From positions 1 through 22,169 of the forward strand of contig JAJXVP010000025.1 in the NCBI GenBank assembly GCA_021782055.1: 22,169 bases of DNA, read 5' to 3'. Below, piece after piece: positions 1 to 7,344 of the stretch. Position 1 is the first letter of the stretch. Every line of letters begins with the position of its first letter. The position numbers were made by a program, and so were the translations under genes. The stretch comes from a bacterium. Its GTDB lineage: Bacteria > Spirochaetota > Spirochaetia > JABEVK01. Below the pieces are notes generated by a model. That model had not been told where the DNA came from, ran no database searches, and worked only from the letters and a program-made list of their open reading frames with translations.

Positions 1-449
1 AAGAAATCGAAGAAATTTATATGGAGCTGGACTATTCGGGTTTCATCCCCGATACTTACATTCAGGATCCCACAGACAAAATGGATGTGTACAAGAAAAT
101 CGCCTCGGTGGTTACCGAGGAAGATTTAGACCGGGTTAACCAAGAGGTCCACGACCGTTTTGGACCCTTGCCGGACGAAGTACACAGCCTGATGTCTTTG
201 GCCGAGATCCAGATTATTTGCCGCAAGCTCAAGGTCAAAGCCGTTCGGGAACGAAATGGGTTATGTGCCGTTGAGTTTGGCCGCATGGTCGATTTTCCCT
301 TTGATAAGGCGATGCGCCTGCTGAGGGAATCGGGAGGTCAAGTCAAGAGTTTGCCCGATAAGCCCAATGTTCTGGTTTTTGAAACTAAGAAGATCGGGTT
401 GGCCGAGAAATCTATCTTTCTTCGGGAGCGGCTCTCAAGATTGCTATGA
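1..449 (+). CDS. mfd: Transcription-repair coupling factor Mfd, C-terminal part (5' truncated by window edge)
   Basis: This is the last 149 codons of a gene entering from the left; the frame is open from base 3 with no start of its own. It reads ELDYSGFIPDTYI, then DPTDKMDVYKKIAS, then DRFGPLPDEV. This is the C-terminal TRCF domain (D7) of Mfd, the ATP-driven translocase that removes RNA polymerase stalled at DNA lesions and recruits UvrA. The N-terminal UvrB-like, RNA-polymerase-interaction and helicase domains lie outside the window. An internal ATG at base 21 is not the start, because codons before it continue the conserved EIEEIYMELD sequence. The stop overlaps the start of ptsP as ATGA (446-449), so the two are probably translationally coupled. 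The assignment rests on remembered family sequence and is firm for this domain. Confidence 0.9.
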   Translation, partial: EIEEIYMELDYSGFIPDTYIQDPTDKMDVYKKIASVVTEEDLDRVNQEVHDRFGPLPDEVHSLMSLAEIQIICRKLKVKAVRERNGLCAVEFGRMVDFPFDKAMRLLRESGGQVKSLPDKPNVLVFETKKIGLAEKSIFLRERLSRLL

Positions 450-2680
450 AGACAGATGCCTTTGCTGATTTACTGGCGGACGCCGCCAACCTGCAAGATT
501 TTCTCAAACGCTCGCTTGACCGTGTGATTCGCACGCTGAAAGCCGACTCGGGTTCCATCTATTTGTATGATGAGAGCGAACGACGTCTGGTTCTACGGGC
601 CACCCAGGGTTTTGACAAAAAGCTGGTGGGCAAATTTTCCTTGGGCTTAAACGAAGGGCTGGTTGGTTTGACCCTACGGGAACAAAAGCCCGTTCGCGAG
701 GCTCGTGGGCGGGATAACCCGGCCTATTTAGTGGTTCCCGCCCTTAAAGAAGAAGACTTTCAAGCCTACCTTTCTGTGCCAATTTTACGAGGAACCTCTC
801 CGGTCGGTGTCATCGCCCTGCAAAACCGGCAAGCAGCTGCCTTTCGCGATGAAGATGTTCGGTTGTTACGCGAGTTGGGTGCTCAGCTTTCGGCCGCGCT
901 AGAAAATATTCAGTTGTTGCTTGATGCTACCCAAACCAAAGAAGCCAGTGAAAAAGCGGCTCCCGCTATTCGACCCGAGCTGATCCGCGGCCGGGTTGCC
1001 AGCGATGGCGTGGCTTTGGGTAAGGCTGTGCTTTTGGGAACTTCCGAAGGCAACCTTTTGCTGAGCGCTCCGGACCTCAAACTGTATCACGAGAGTCTTA
1101 AATCGTTTCATCAGGCTCTGAGGCGTTCTATCGAACAGGTCGAAAGTCTGCAAAAAGATATGGAAACGAGGTTGGCCGACGTTGCCAGCTTGATTTTTAG
1201 CACTCATATTCTGATGCTCAAAGATGAGAGTTTTTCGGGTGAGATGGAAGCTCTCATCAAAACCGGCACTTCGGCTCCAGCGGCTGTGGTGTCGGTGGTG
1301 AATCGATACATCGAGATTTTTCATTCCAGTCCCAACGTTCGCTTGCGTGAAAAAATCCAAGATGTGAAAGATTTAGGTCACCGGCTTTTGGCCAATTTAA
1401 ATCGTGATGAACGAGACGTAGGCGATTATATTGGGCAAATTGTTGTGGCCCAAGAATTGCTCCCCTCGGAACTCGTTAAGATTTCGGCGCAACAGGCCGA
1501 AGGCCTTTTGCTGTTTGGGGGGGGCGCTTCGGCACACGTAGCGATTCTTGCCAAGAGCCTTGGCATACCGGTACTTTTTACCGAAGACAAGGCCCTGTTT
1601 CAAATTGCTGAGGGCGATGGTCTTGTTCTCGATGGGTATCAAGGCAATATCTACGTTAACCCGTCGCCCGCTGTGTGGGAACACTTTGAGCAACAGCGTA
1701 AAGCTCTCGAAGAAGCCAGTCTTCAGCAAAGTGAGGTTTCTGAGACAACTGAAACCCAAGATGGACACCTGGTGCATCTCTACGCAAACGTGAATCTTAT
1801 CTCGGACCTACCTCTTACAAAAAAAAACAAGGCGGAGGGCATTGGCCTCTACCGCAGTGAGTTTCCCTTTTTGATTCGGAACGATTTTCCTACCGAAGAC
1901 GAACAATTTCGGGTCTATCGAAAACTCTTGGATGAAATGGCCGGAAAAGAAGTCATCTTGCGCACCCTTGATATTGGCGGCGATAAGGTGCTGTCCTACC
2001 TACCTCCCAGTTCTGAATCCAACCCTTTTTTGGGCTTGCGGGCAATTCGTTTTTCGCTCAAGAACGAAGCGATTTTTCATGACCAGCTTAGGGCCATGCT
2101 TCGTGCCGGCGAAGGTCACGACCTACGAATTATGTTTCCCTTGATCTCGTCGCTTGACGACTTTCGCGAAGCCAAGGGTCATGTGATCGAATGTCGGCGG
2201 CAATTGCTTCGTGAAGGCATACCGCACAACGATCACCCCCTCGTGGGTGCCATGATTGAACTTCCCTCGGCTTGTGAAGTAGCCTCTGAGTTGGCCCGCG
2301 AAAGTGATTTTCTTTGCGTCGGGACCAACGATTTGGTTCAATACTTGTTAGGCGTTGACCGTACCAACGAAGCCGTGTCGAACCTGTATACGGCGTATCA
2401 CCCAGCGGTGTTCCGTACCCTTAACCGCACCATCCGCGCAGCACGAAACCACGATTGTCCGATCTCAATTTGTGGCGAAAGTGCCGCCGATCCTAAGATG
2501 ATTCCTTTCTTTATTGGAGCGGGGGTCCGCAAGCTTAGCGTTAACCCCAAGTCCCTGCCCGAGGTGCAAAAAGTTGTTACCCAACTTTCTGTGCGTGACT
2601 GCCAGGTTCTTTCCGAAAAGCTCGCTTCGTTGGGCACAATACGGGAAATTCAACAGTATTTGGGGATTACTCCCGTTTAA
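446..2680 (+). CDS. ptsP: Phosphoenolpyruvate-protein phosphotransferase of the nitrogen PTS (EI-Ntr, PtsP)
   Basis: At 744 residues this is the usual PtsP size. Residues about 15-155 form a GAF sensor domain. The enzyme I region follows: N-terminal part about 178-330, swivelling phospho-histidine domain about 335-405, and PEP-binding barrel about 440-735. The phosphorylated residue should be His364 (SAHVAILAKSLGIP). Barrel signatures are GLYRSEFPF (468-476), RTLDIGGDK (506-514), the metal ligand Glu605 in MIELPS, GTNDL (626-630) and the catalytic Cys676 in ICGES. All key residues are present, so the enzyme should autophosphorylate from PEP and pass phosphate to an NPr-type HPr, which is not in the window. 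In proteobacteria the GAF domain senses glutamine/2-oxoglutarate; that is not shown here. It starts inside the mfd stop and has no close Shine-Dalgarno. A run of eight G lies at 1517-1524, just before the His364 codon. Confidence 0.93.
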   Translation: MKTDAFADLLADAANLQDFLKRSLDRVIRTLKADSGSIYLYDESERRLVLRATQGFDKKLVGKFSLGLNEGLVGLTLREQKPVREARGRDNPAYLVVPALKEEDFQAYLSVPILRGTSPVGVIALQNRQAAAFRDEDVRLLRELGAQLSAALENIQLLLDATQTKEASEKAAPAIRPELIRGRVASDGVALGKAVLLGTSEGNLLLSAPDLKLYHESLKSFHQALRRSIEQVESLQKDMETRLADVASLIFSTHILMLKDESFSGEMEALIKTGTSAPAAVVSVVNRYIEIFHSSPNVRLREKIQDVKDLGHRLLANLNRDERDVGDYIGQIVVAQELLPSELVKISAQQAEGLLLFGGGASAHVAILAKSLGIPVLFTEDKALFQIAEGDGLVLDGYQGNIYVNPSPAVWEHFEQQRKALEEASLQQSEVSETTETQDGHLVHLYANVNLISDLPLTKKNKAEGIGLYRSEFPFLIRNDFPTEDEQFRVYRKLLDEMAGKEVILRTLDIGGDKVLSYLPPSSESNPFLGLRAIRFSLKNEAIFHDQLRAMLRAGEGHDLRIMFPLISSLDDFREAKGHVIECRRQLLREGIPHNDHPLVGAMIELPSACEVASELARESDFLCVGTNDLVQYLLGVDRTNEAVSNLYTAYHPAVFRTLNRTIRAARNHDCPISICGESAADPKMIPFFIGAGVRKLSVNPKSLPEVQKVVTQLSVRDCQVLSEKLASLGTIREIQQYLGITPV

Positions 2681-2704
2681 AGAGCTGTTCGTTAGTCACA
2701 TCCC

Positions 2705-2733
2705 TTGCGGAAAAGCCCTCTTTTTGTTAAAAT
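2705..2733 (+). promoter_or_regulatory. Putative sigma-70 promoter of trmB, leaderless configuration
   Basis: A -35-like TTGCGG (2705-2710) and a -10 TAAAAT (2728-2733) are separated by 17 bases. Only 6 bases (GCCGTC) lie between the -10 and the trmB ATG at 2740, so transcription would begin at or next to the start codon. No purine-rich ribosome site is present before the ATG. The 59-base gap after ptsP holds nothing else I can identify. Confidence 0.6.
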
Positions 2734-2739
2734 GCCGTC

Positions 2740-3414
2740 ATGGAAGCCCGACGTCAGGTTCACAGCTATGTTCTAAGAGCCGCCCGGATGTCGGAGGCCC
2801 AGCGCCACGCCGTCGACGAGCTGTATCCGCTGTATGGTCTAACTTTTCCTCCTGTTCCCAACTGGTCAGAGCTTTTTCCCCACTGTGAGCGCAGTGTGAT
2901 GGAAATTGGGTTCGGTAACGGGGAAGCAACCATTGAAATTGCGCAAAACCGACCGGAGACGGGGTTTATTGGGTTAGAGGTTCATACTCCTGGCGTAGGA
3001 CAACTGCTGCGCGAAATTCACCGTCGAGGCTTAACCAACCTCAAGGTGTTGCGTCATGACGCTGTCGAAGTCGTCAAAGCGTTACCGAGGGAATCTCTGG
3101 ATGGCTACCATGTTTTTTTTCCGGATCCCTGGCCCAAAAAGCGGCACCACAAGCGCCGCCTCCTTCAGAGTCCCTTTTTACAGGAAATGATAGCGACGCT
3201 TAAACCGGGTGGCCTCGTCTATGTTGCTACAGACTGGGAAGAATACGCTGAAGAAGTCCTGGCTGCGCTGGGAACGTTTTCGGAAATGCGTAACCCCTAC
3301 CAAGGGTGGGCGCAAGGCCTAACCTGGCGTCCTAGCACAAAGTTTGAAAAACGAGGCCGGCAAGAAAACCGTCCGATCCGCGAAATTCTGTTTGAAAAGA
3401 GGGGGGCTCCATGA
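2740..3414 (+). CDS. trmB: tRNA (guanine-46-N7)-methyltransferase TrmB
   Basis: A cytoplasmic SAM-dependent enzyme that methylates G46 in the tRNA variable loop. The protein is 224 residues, normal for the family. Motif I is MEIGFGNGEAT (54-64), the acidic ribose ligand is Glu80 in GLEVHTPGVG, and Asp107 sits in RHDAVEV. The family signature FPDPWPKKRHHKRR (127-140) and the C-terminal TKFEKRG are both present. These match the E. coli protein closely as I remember it. The ATG at 2740 is chosen because it lies 6 bases after a good -10 and yields the normal N-terminus; there is no Shine-Dalgarno. Its stop overlaps the citrate synthase start as ATGA (3411-3414), so the two are likely cotranslated. 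Confidence 0.95.
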   Translation: MEARRQVHSYVLRAARMSEAQRHAVDELYPLYGLTFPPVPNWSELFPHCERSVMEIGFGNGEATIEIAQNRPETGFIGLEVHTPGVGQLLREIHRRGLTNLKVLRHDAVEVVKALPRESLDGYHVFFPDPWPKKRHHKRRLLQSPFLQEMIATLKPGGLVYVATDWEEYAEEVLAALGTFSEMRNPYQGWAQGLTWRPSTKFEKRGRQENRPIREILFEKRGAP

Positions 3415-4799
3415 AGGGCGAGTCTAGGAACGGTGAAAAACCGATAGATCAGATCGAAGGAGAGTTTGTGGAGCGCTACGCGGCGGTCGCCGAGCGAAAT
3501 AATCTGTTTGATCCGGCGTTCTACGAAAAGTTTAATGTCAAACGCGGTCTTCGAAACACAGATGGCTCGGGAGTGGTGGTCGGGCTCACCGAAATCGGCG
3601 AGGTTCATGGCTACATTATTGACGAAGGTGAAAAAACCGACGCTCCTGGCCGCTTGCGCTACCGTGGTTACGATATTAAAGATGTTGTCTCGGGTTTTCA
3701 GAGCGAAAAACGTTTTGGTTTTGAAGAAGCTGCCTTTTTGCTTTTGTTTGGGAATCTTCCCCGCGGCCAAGAACTCACCGATTTTTCTTCTTTGCTCGGT
3801 TCGCTCAGGCAGTTGCCGCGAGGTTTTGTTGAAGATGTCATCTTGCGTTTTCCCAGCCCCGATATCATGAACCAGCTGGCCAGAAGCGTTTTATTCACCT
3901 ATTCCTTTGACCCTGAGCCTGAAAATAATTCCATTAAGAACATTCTTCGGCAGTGCGTCGAGCTGATTTCTCGGTTTCCGATCTACATCGCCTATTCGTA
4001 TCAAGCTAAACGCCACTATTACGACAAACACAGTCTGTCGATCCATCACCCGCAGGTGGGCTTGTCAACGGCCGAAAACTTCCTGTACATGATTCGTCCC
4101 GACAATGCCTATACCCGCCTTGAAGCCGAGATTTTAGACCTGGCGATGGTGCTTCATGCCGAACATGGCGGTGGCAATAACTCCACCTTTGCCATCCGCC
4201 TTGTCAGTAGTGCTGGTACCGATACGTATAGCGCTATGGGTTCGGCCATTGGTTCTCTCAAGGGCATTAAACACGGGGGAGCCAATATCCGCGTGATGCG
4301 GATGGTAGACGACATTAAGGCGAACTGCCCCCACTGGGATCAAGACGACCAATTGGCGGCCTATTTGGAACGGATGATCCGCAAGGAAGTTTTTGATCAG
4401 CAAGGTCTTATTTATGGCATGGGTCATGCGGTCTACACGCTCTCGGACCCCCGAGCTGAACTGCTAAAAGCAAAAGCCTCACAGCTGGCCGCCGAAAAGG
4501 GTCAAGAAAAGAACTTTCAGCTTTACGAAGCGATCGAACGCTTGACTCCCGAAGTGATGCGTAAAGTCAAAGGCTCACAAAAAGCAATTTGCGCTAACAT
4601 CGACCTGTATTCGGGATTTGTGTATGAAATGTTGGGTCTTCCCCGCGAACTTTATACGCCCATTTTTGCCATGGCTAGGGTCGCGGGCTGGAGTGCCCAT
4701 CGCATTGAAGAGATCGTTTCAGGCGGACGGATTATCCGGCCTGCTTACAAAAATGTTTCAGAACGTTCCGACTACCAGCCCCTTGCCCAGCGCGTCTAA
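3411..4799 (+). CDS. gltA: Citrate synthase (citrate/2-methylcitrate synthase family)
   Basis: Condenses oxaloacetate with an acyl-CoA, normally acetyl-CoA to give citrate. The protein is 462 residues, with about 55 N-terminal residues before the conserved core (GLTEIGEVHGY, RLRYRGYDI). The catalytic triad is complete: His288 in KHGGAN, His339 in GMGHAVY and Asp398 in NIDLYSG. LHAEHGGGNNSTF (248-260) and SGGRIIRPAYKNV near the end complete the active site. A short AGGGGGG run precedes the ATG, which overlaps the trmB stop. It is the only TCA-cycle gene visible. Citrate versus 2-methylcitrate specificity cannot be settled from sequence, but no prp genes are nearby, so citrate is favoured. The gene symbol is by function rather than proven orthology. 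Confidence 0.9.
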   Translation: MKGESRNGEKPIDQIEGEFVERYAAVAERNNLFDPAFYEKFNVKRGLRNTDGSGVVVGLTEIGEVHGYIIDEGEKTDAPGRLRYRGYDIKDVVSGFQSEKRFGFEEAAFLLLFGNLPRGQELTDFSSLLGSLRQLPRGFVEDVILRFPSPDIMNQLARSVLFTYSFDPEPENNSIKNILRQCVELISRFPIYIAYSYQAKRHYYDKHSLSIHHPQVGLSTAENFLYMIRPDNAYTRLEAEILDLAMVLHAEHGGGNNSTFAIRLVSSAGTDTYSAMGSAIGSLKGIKHGGANIRVMRMVDDIKANCPHWDQDDQLAAYLERMIRKEVFDQQGLIYGMGHAVYTLSDPRAELLKAKASQLAAEKGQEKNFQLYEAIERLTPEVMRKVKGSQKAICANIDLYSGFVYEMLGLPRELYTPIFAMARVAGWSAHRIEEIVSGGRIIRPAYKNVSERSDYQPLAQRV

Positions 4800-5610
4800 A
4801 CCGTTCTTTTGTTTTGATGCTGAGGGAACGCTCTGGGAATCGGGTCAGCCAGTTCCTGGCAGTGCCGAGTTCCTAGCGTTAGCGCAGAGGCAGAACTGGC
4901 CTTATGTCGTGTTGACAAACACAGTCAGTCTCAGCCCCGAACAGCTGTCGCGAAAGTGGGCCCGCAAGGGCTTAAAGGTGCCCGCCTGGCGTTTTGTGAC
5001 ACCTTTTGACGCGCTGAACCGGTTTTTAGAACAAGAATATCCGGAAACGAAAATGGGGGACTTTCGTTGGGTAGGTTCGCACCAGCAGGCCATGCGCTTG
5101 TCCCGGCGCTCTTTGGTGCAACAGGCACAACAGCGTCCAGAGCAAAAGCCGACTTGGGTGGTTTTGGGGGACCTTGAAAGCTTTTCGTGGAGCCTCGAGT
5201 TCTTGAACATCCTGGTCAACGATTTACGCCAAGGGGCTCGTCTTGCCTCATTGTCACCCTCCTTGTTCTACCGCAGGGCGGCCAATTGGCAGTTGGATAC
5301 GGGGAGCTTTGTTCGCCTCCTGGAACCTTTTCTTGCTGTTCCGCCTGTGATTCTTGGCAAGCCTAATCCTTTGGTCATTGAAGTAGCCCGTCATCGCCTG
5401 AAGGCTACCGGACCGGCTTGCGTTGTAGGCGATGACGTAGCCACCGACATCCCGTTGGCCCATTCTGTGGGGGCGGTTTCACTATTGCTTCGTAGAGGCA
5501 AATACCTGCCTGGCGATGAAACTAGCCACGTTCCGACCTGGTGTACGACTACCCTCGAGCAGGCAGGGCAACTTCTTGAAAACTGGTGGTCTTCTCAGCC
5601 CGATTCTTAA
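4753..5610 (+). CDS. HAD-superfamily class IIA (NagD-like) phosphatase
   Basis: A 285-residue haloacid dehalogenase-type hydrolase that probably removes phosphate from a small metabolite; the substrate is unknown. Motif I is FDAEGTLW (nucleophile Asp22), motif II is VLTNT, the motif III lysine is in ILGKPNPL, and motif IV is VVGDDVATDIP. The cap between motifs II and III and the GKPxP segment place it near NagD. The residue two after the nucleophile is Glu instead of the usual Asp. The ATG at 4753 lies inside the citrate synthase gene (47-base overlap) and lacks a Shine-Dalgarno; TTG at 4783 is an alternative. A longer frame opening at 4618 is rejected because it adds unrelated sequence over gltA. 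The stop interlocks with the convergent glgA stop in TTAA. Confidence 0.8.
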   Translation: MFQNVPTTSPLPSASKPFFCFDAEGTLWESGQPVPGSAEFLALAQRQNWPYVVLTNTVSLSPEQLSRKWARKGLKVPAWRFVTPFDALNRFLEQEYPETKMGDFRWVGSHQQAMRLSRRSLVQQAQQRPEQKPTWVVLGDLESFSWSLEFLNILVNDLRQGARLASLSPSLFYRRAANWQLDTGSFVRLLEPFLAVPPVILGKPNPLVIEVARHRLKATGPACVVGDDVATDIPLAHSVGAVSLLLRRGKYLPGDETSHVPTWCTTTLEQAGQLLENWWSSQPDS

Positions 5611-7250
5611 CCAAGCTTGGCGTATACTTTTAAGTATTCGGTGATCGACGCGTCCCACGAAAAGTTTTGACGCATGGCTTGGCGCACCAAGGTCTCCCAG
5701 GCGGGGCGGGATTCTCGTAGGGCTAAGATACGTTCGCCGGTTTTGATTAAGGCTTCTCGTGCTTTTTGGCGGGTGGTTCCTGAAAAAACAAAACCGGTTT
5801 TTTCGTGTTCGACCGTGTCGTGTAGACCTCCCCGATCATGAACCAGCGGCGGTGTACCAAAACGCATGGCAATCAACTGACTCAGGCCACAAGGCTCAAA
5901 ATCCGAGGGCATCAAAAAAACATCGGCCGCCGCATAGGCTGCTTCGGCTAGGCCAGGATCAAAGAGGTTTAAAAACAGGGCATTGGGCTGGGTGTTAAGA
6001 AAGGCAAGGTCGGTTTCTCGTTCGCCTGAAGCAATGACCAAAAGTGAAAGCGGCAGGTTTAAAAAGGCGCGAGCCACAGGGTTGCCATTGTGTAAGGTGT
6101 CGAGAAACAGGCCCAGCTTTTGTGATGCGGCACGAGTGATCATGACAAACAGGGGGCGGTGGATAGCGAGCGACTGAAAGGCGTCTAAGTGGCGGGCCGC
6201 CTCGGAGGTGTTTTTAAAACGTGGCCCTAGGCGAGCCGCCAGGTCACCTAGTCTTTGCGATAACCCGGTGAGAAACGCTTTTTTATGCTGTTGCTTTACT
6301 TCGAGAACTCCGGGAGTTTCGGCGTTGTAGGGGGGGACTAACCGGTCCGGGTCAAAGGTTTTTTGGTCTAAGCCGTTTAAGATTCCCCATAACCGCTTCT
6401 CTTGCTTACGAACGAGAAGATCTTTTTCTAGGCCCCTTCCGCCAAAAAATCCGGCTTCTTCTTGATCGGGCTTGGTGATTTCACGGGCGTAGGTGGGGCT
6501 AACGGTGTTTACGCCATCTGAAAGACGAATTCCGGCACGCATAGGATTAAAACAGTCTTCATAACGGGGGTCAGTGGCTAAAGAAAACTCAGCACTAGAG
6601 CTTAAGCCCTCCCAGAGGTCTGGTAACCAATCCCTAACACCGGCTAAAGGCGAGGTGGCTTGCCAAGGCCGAATCCCCTGGTAGTCAAGGTTATGAATGG
6701 TAAAAAGGGTGACGGGACGTTGCCGAGGAGGATCGTGTTTGACTAACCACGACAAAAGGCCGGTGTGCCAGTCGTGAAGATGCAGAATATCGAGGTCACC
6801 CCACTCGGCGGAGGTTTTGAGGAGCTGATGGACGGCCCGTGAAAAAAAGCCGAACCGGACTGCGTCATCTTCGAAGGGACCTTTACCACGTGCTTGTGAA
6901 TCCACATAAACATCGCCCCAGTCGTCACGAAAAAAAGGGGCATCCAAAAGAAAAAACGAAGCCCCTGAACGACCTGATGACGAACTGCTTGTGGGCTTCG
7001 CGGTAAGAGGCGCTTCCAACAGGCGGGCGGCGGTGGGAACTCCCCCGAAGGGTACTAAAAAGTCAGTGACCACCTTTCCGGTTAAACCTAAATTCTGATA
7101 GGCAGGAACAATAACTTTGACCGAGAGGCCACGACCGGATAGTTCTTCGGCGAGGTCTCGGACAACGTCACCCAAGCCCCCGACTTTGGCTAGTCCCCGA
7201 CATTCAGAGGCGACAAGAAGTACTTTTGGAAGATTCGCTTTTTGCTTCAT
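5607..7250 (-). CDS. glgA: Glycogen synthase (ADP-glucose type), GT5 family
   Basis: Transfers glucose from ADP-glucose to the growing alpha-1,4-glucan in glycogen synthesis. The protein is 547 residues from the ATG at 7250, slightly longer than usual. Seen: KVGGLGDVV near residue 22 (ADP-glucose-binding lysine), LHDWHTGL, DGVNTVSPTYAREI, GILNGLDQKTFDP, QKLG in the second Rossmann domain, and PSDFEPCGLSQLIAMRFGTPP with the catalytic Glu. A serine-rich stretch (TSSSSSGRSG) in the N-terminal half looks like a flexible insertion. A GTG at 7289 would add 13 residues but runs through the promoter, so it is rejected. Its partner enzyme gene glgC is divergent across a 94-base gap. It converges with the HAD gene, sharing TTAA. 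Confidence 0.93.
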   Translation of the reverse strand: MKQKANLPKVLLVASECRGLAKVGGLGDVVRDLAEELSGRGLSVKVIVPAYQNLGLTGKVVTDFLVPFGGVPTAARLLEAPLTAKPTSSSSSGRSGASFFLLDAPFFRDDWGDVYVDSQARGKGPFEDDAVRFGFFSRAVHQLLKTSAEWGDLDILHLHDWHTGLLSWLVKHDPPRQRPVTLFTIHNLDYQGIRPWQATSPLAGVRDWLPDLWEGLSSSAEFSLATDPRYEDCFNPMRAGIRLSDGVNTVSPTYAREITKPDQEEAGFFGGRGLEKDLLVRKQEKRLWGILNGLDQKTFDPDRLVPPYNAETPGVLEVKQQHKKAFLTGLSQRLGDLAARLGPRFKNTSEAARHLDAFQSLAIHRPLFVMITRAASQKLGLFLDTLHNGNPVARAFLNLPLSLLVIASGERETDLAFLNTQPNALFLNLFDPGLAEAAYAAADVFLMPSDFEPCGLSQLIAMRFGTPPLVHDRGGLHDTVEHEKTGFVFSGTTRQKAREALIKTGERILALRESRPAWETLVRQAMRQNFSWDASITEYLKVYAKLG

Positions 7251-7256
7251 AAACCC

Positions 7257-7262
7257 AGTATA
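7257..7262 (-). promoter_or_regulatory. Putative -10 element of glgA, leaderless configuration
   Basis: On the minus strand TATACT lies exactly 6 bases (GGGTTT) upstream of the glgA ATG. The matching -35 is weak (TTCCCT about 18 bases upstream). No Shine-Dalgarno is present, so the transcript would start at or beside the ATG, as proposed for trmB and lepA. Confidence 0.5.
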
Positions 7263-7276
7263 AGATACCTTCCCGG

Positions 7277-7305
7277 TGAAAGGGAACACTTTTTTAGTTT
7301 ACATT
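7277..7305 (+). promoter_or_regulatory. Possible promoter of glgC
   Basis: TACATT at 7300-7305 has a weak -35-like TGAAAG 17 bases upstream (7277-7282). A start near 7312 would leave a leader of about 33 bases containing the glgC ribosome site. It shares the 94-base gap with the glgA promoter. The -35 is poor, so confidence is low. Confidence 0.35.
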
Positions 7306-7332
7306 TTGGCGCCAATGTTTGAAACTTAAGCT

Positions 7333-7338
7333 AAGGAG
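7333..7338 (+). promoter_or_regulatory. Shine-Dalgarno of glgC
   Basis: AAGGAG lies 6 bases before the ATG at 7345 (9 before a second in-frame ATG at 7348). It supports the glgC start and shows that this genome also uses leadered, Shine-Dalgarno-driven initiation. Confidence 0.8.
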
Positions 7339-7344
7339 TTCATC

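Noticed and set aside
899..1777. Antisense open frames across ptsP
   Set aside because: They are shadows of a well-conserved gene, with no promoter, ribosome site or recognisable protein.
2681..2739. Terminator between ptsP and trmB
   Set aside because: Only a 5-bp AAAAG/CTTTT pairing with a T run exists, and it overlaps the trmB promoter; too weak to call.
4618..4752. Upstream extension of the HAD phosphatase frame
   Set aside because: It overlaps the end of citrate synthase, including the catalytic-domain codons, and adds no HAD-like residues.
7251..7289. GTG start of glgA at 7289
   Set aside because: It reads through the TATACT -10 and adds 13 residues not seen in the family.
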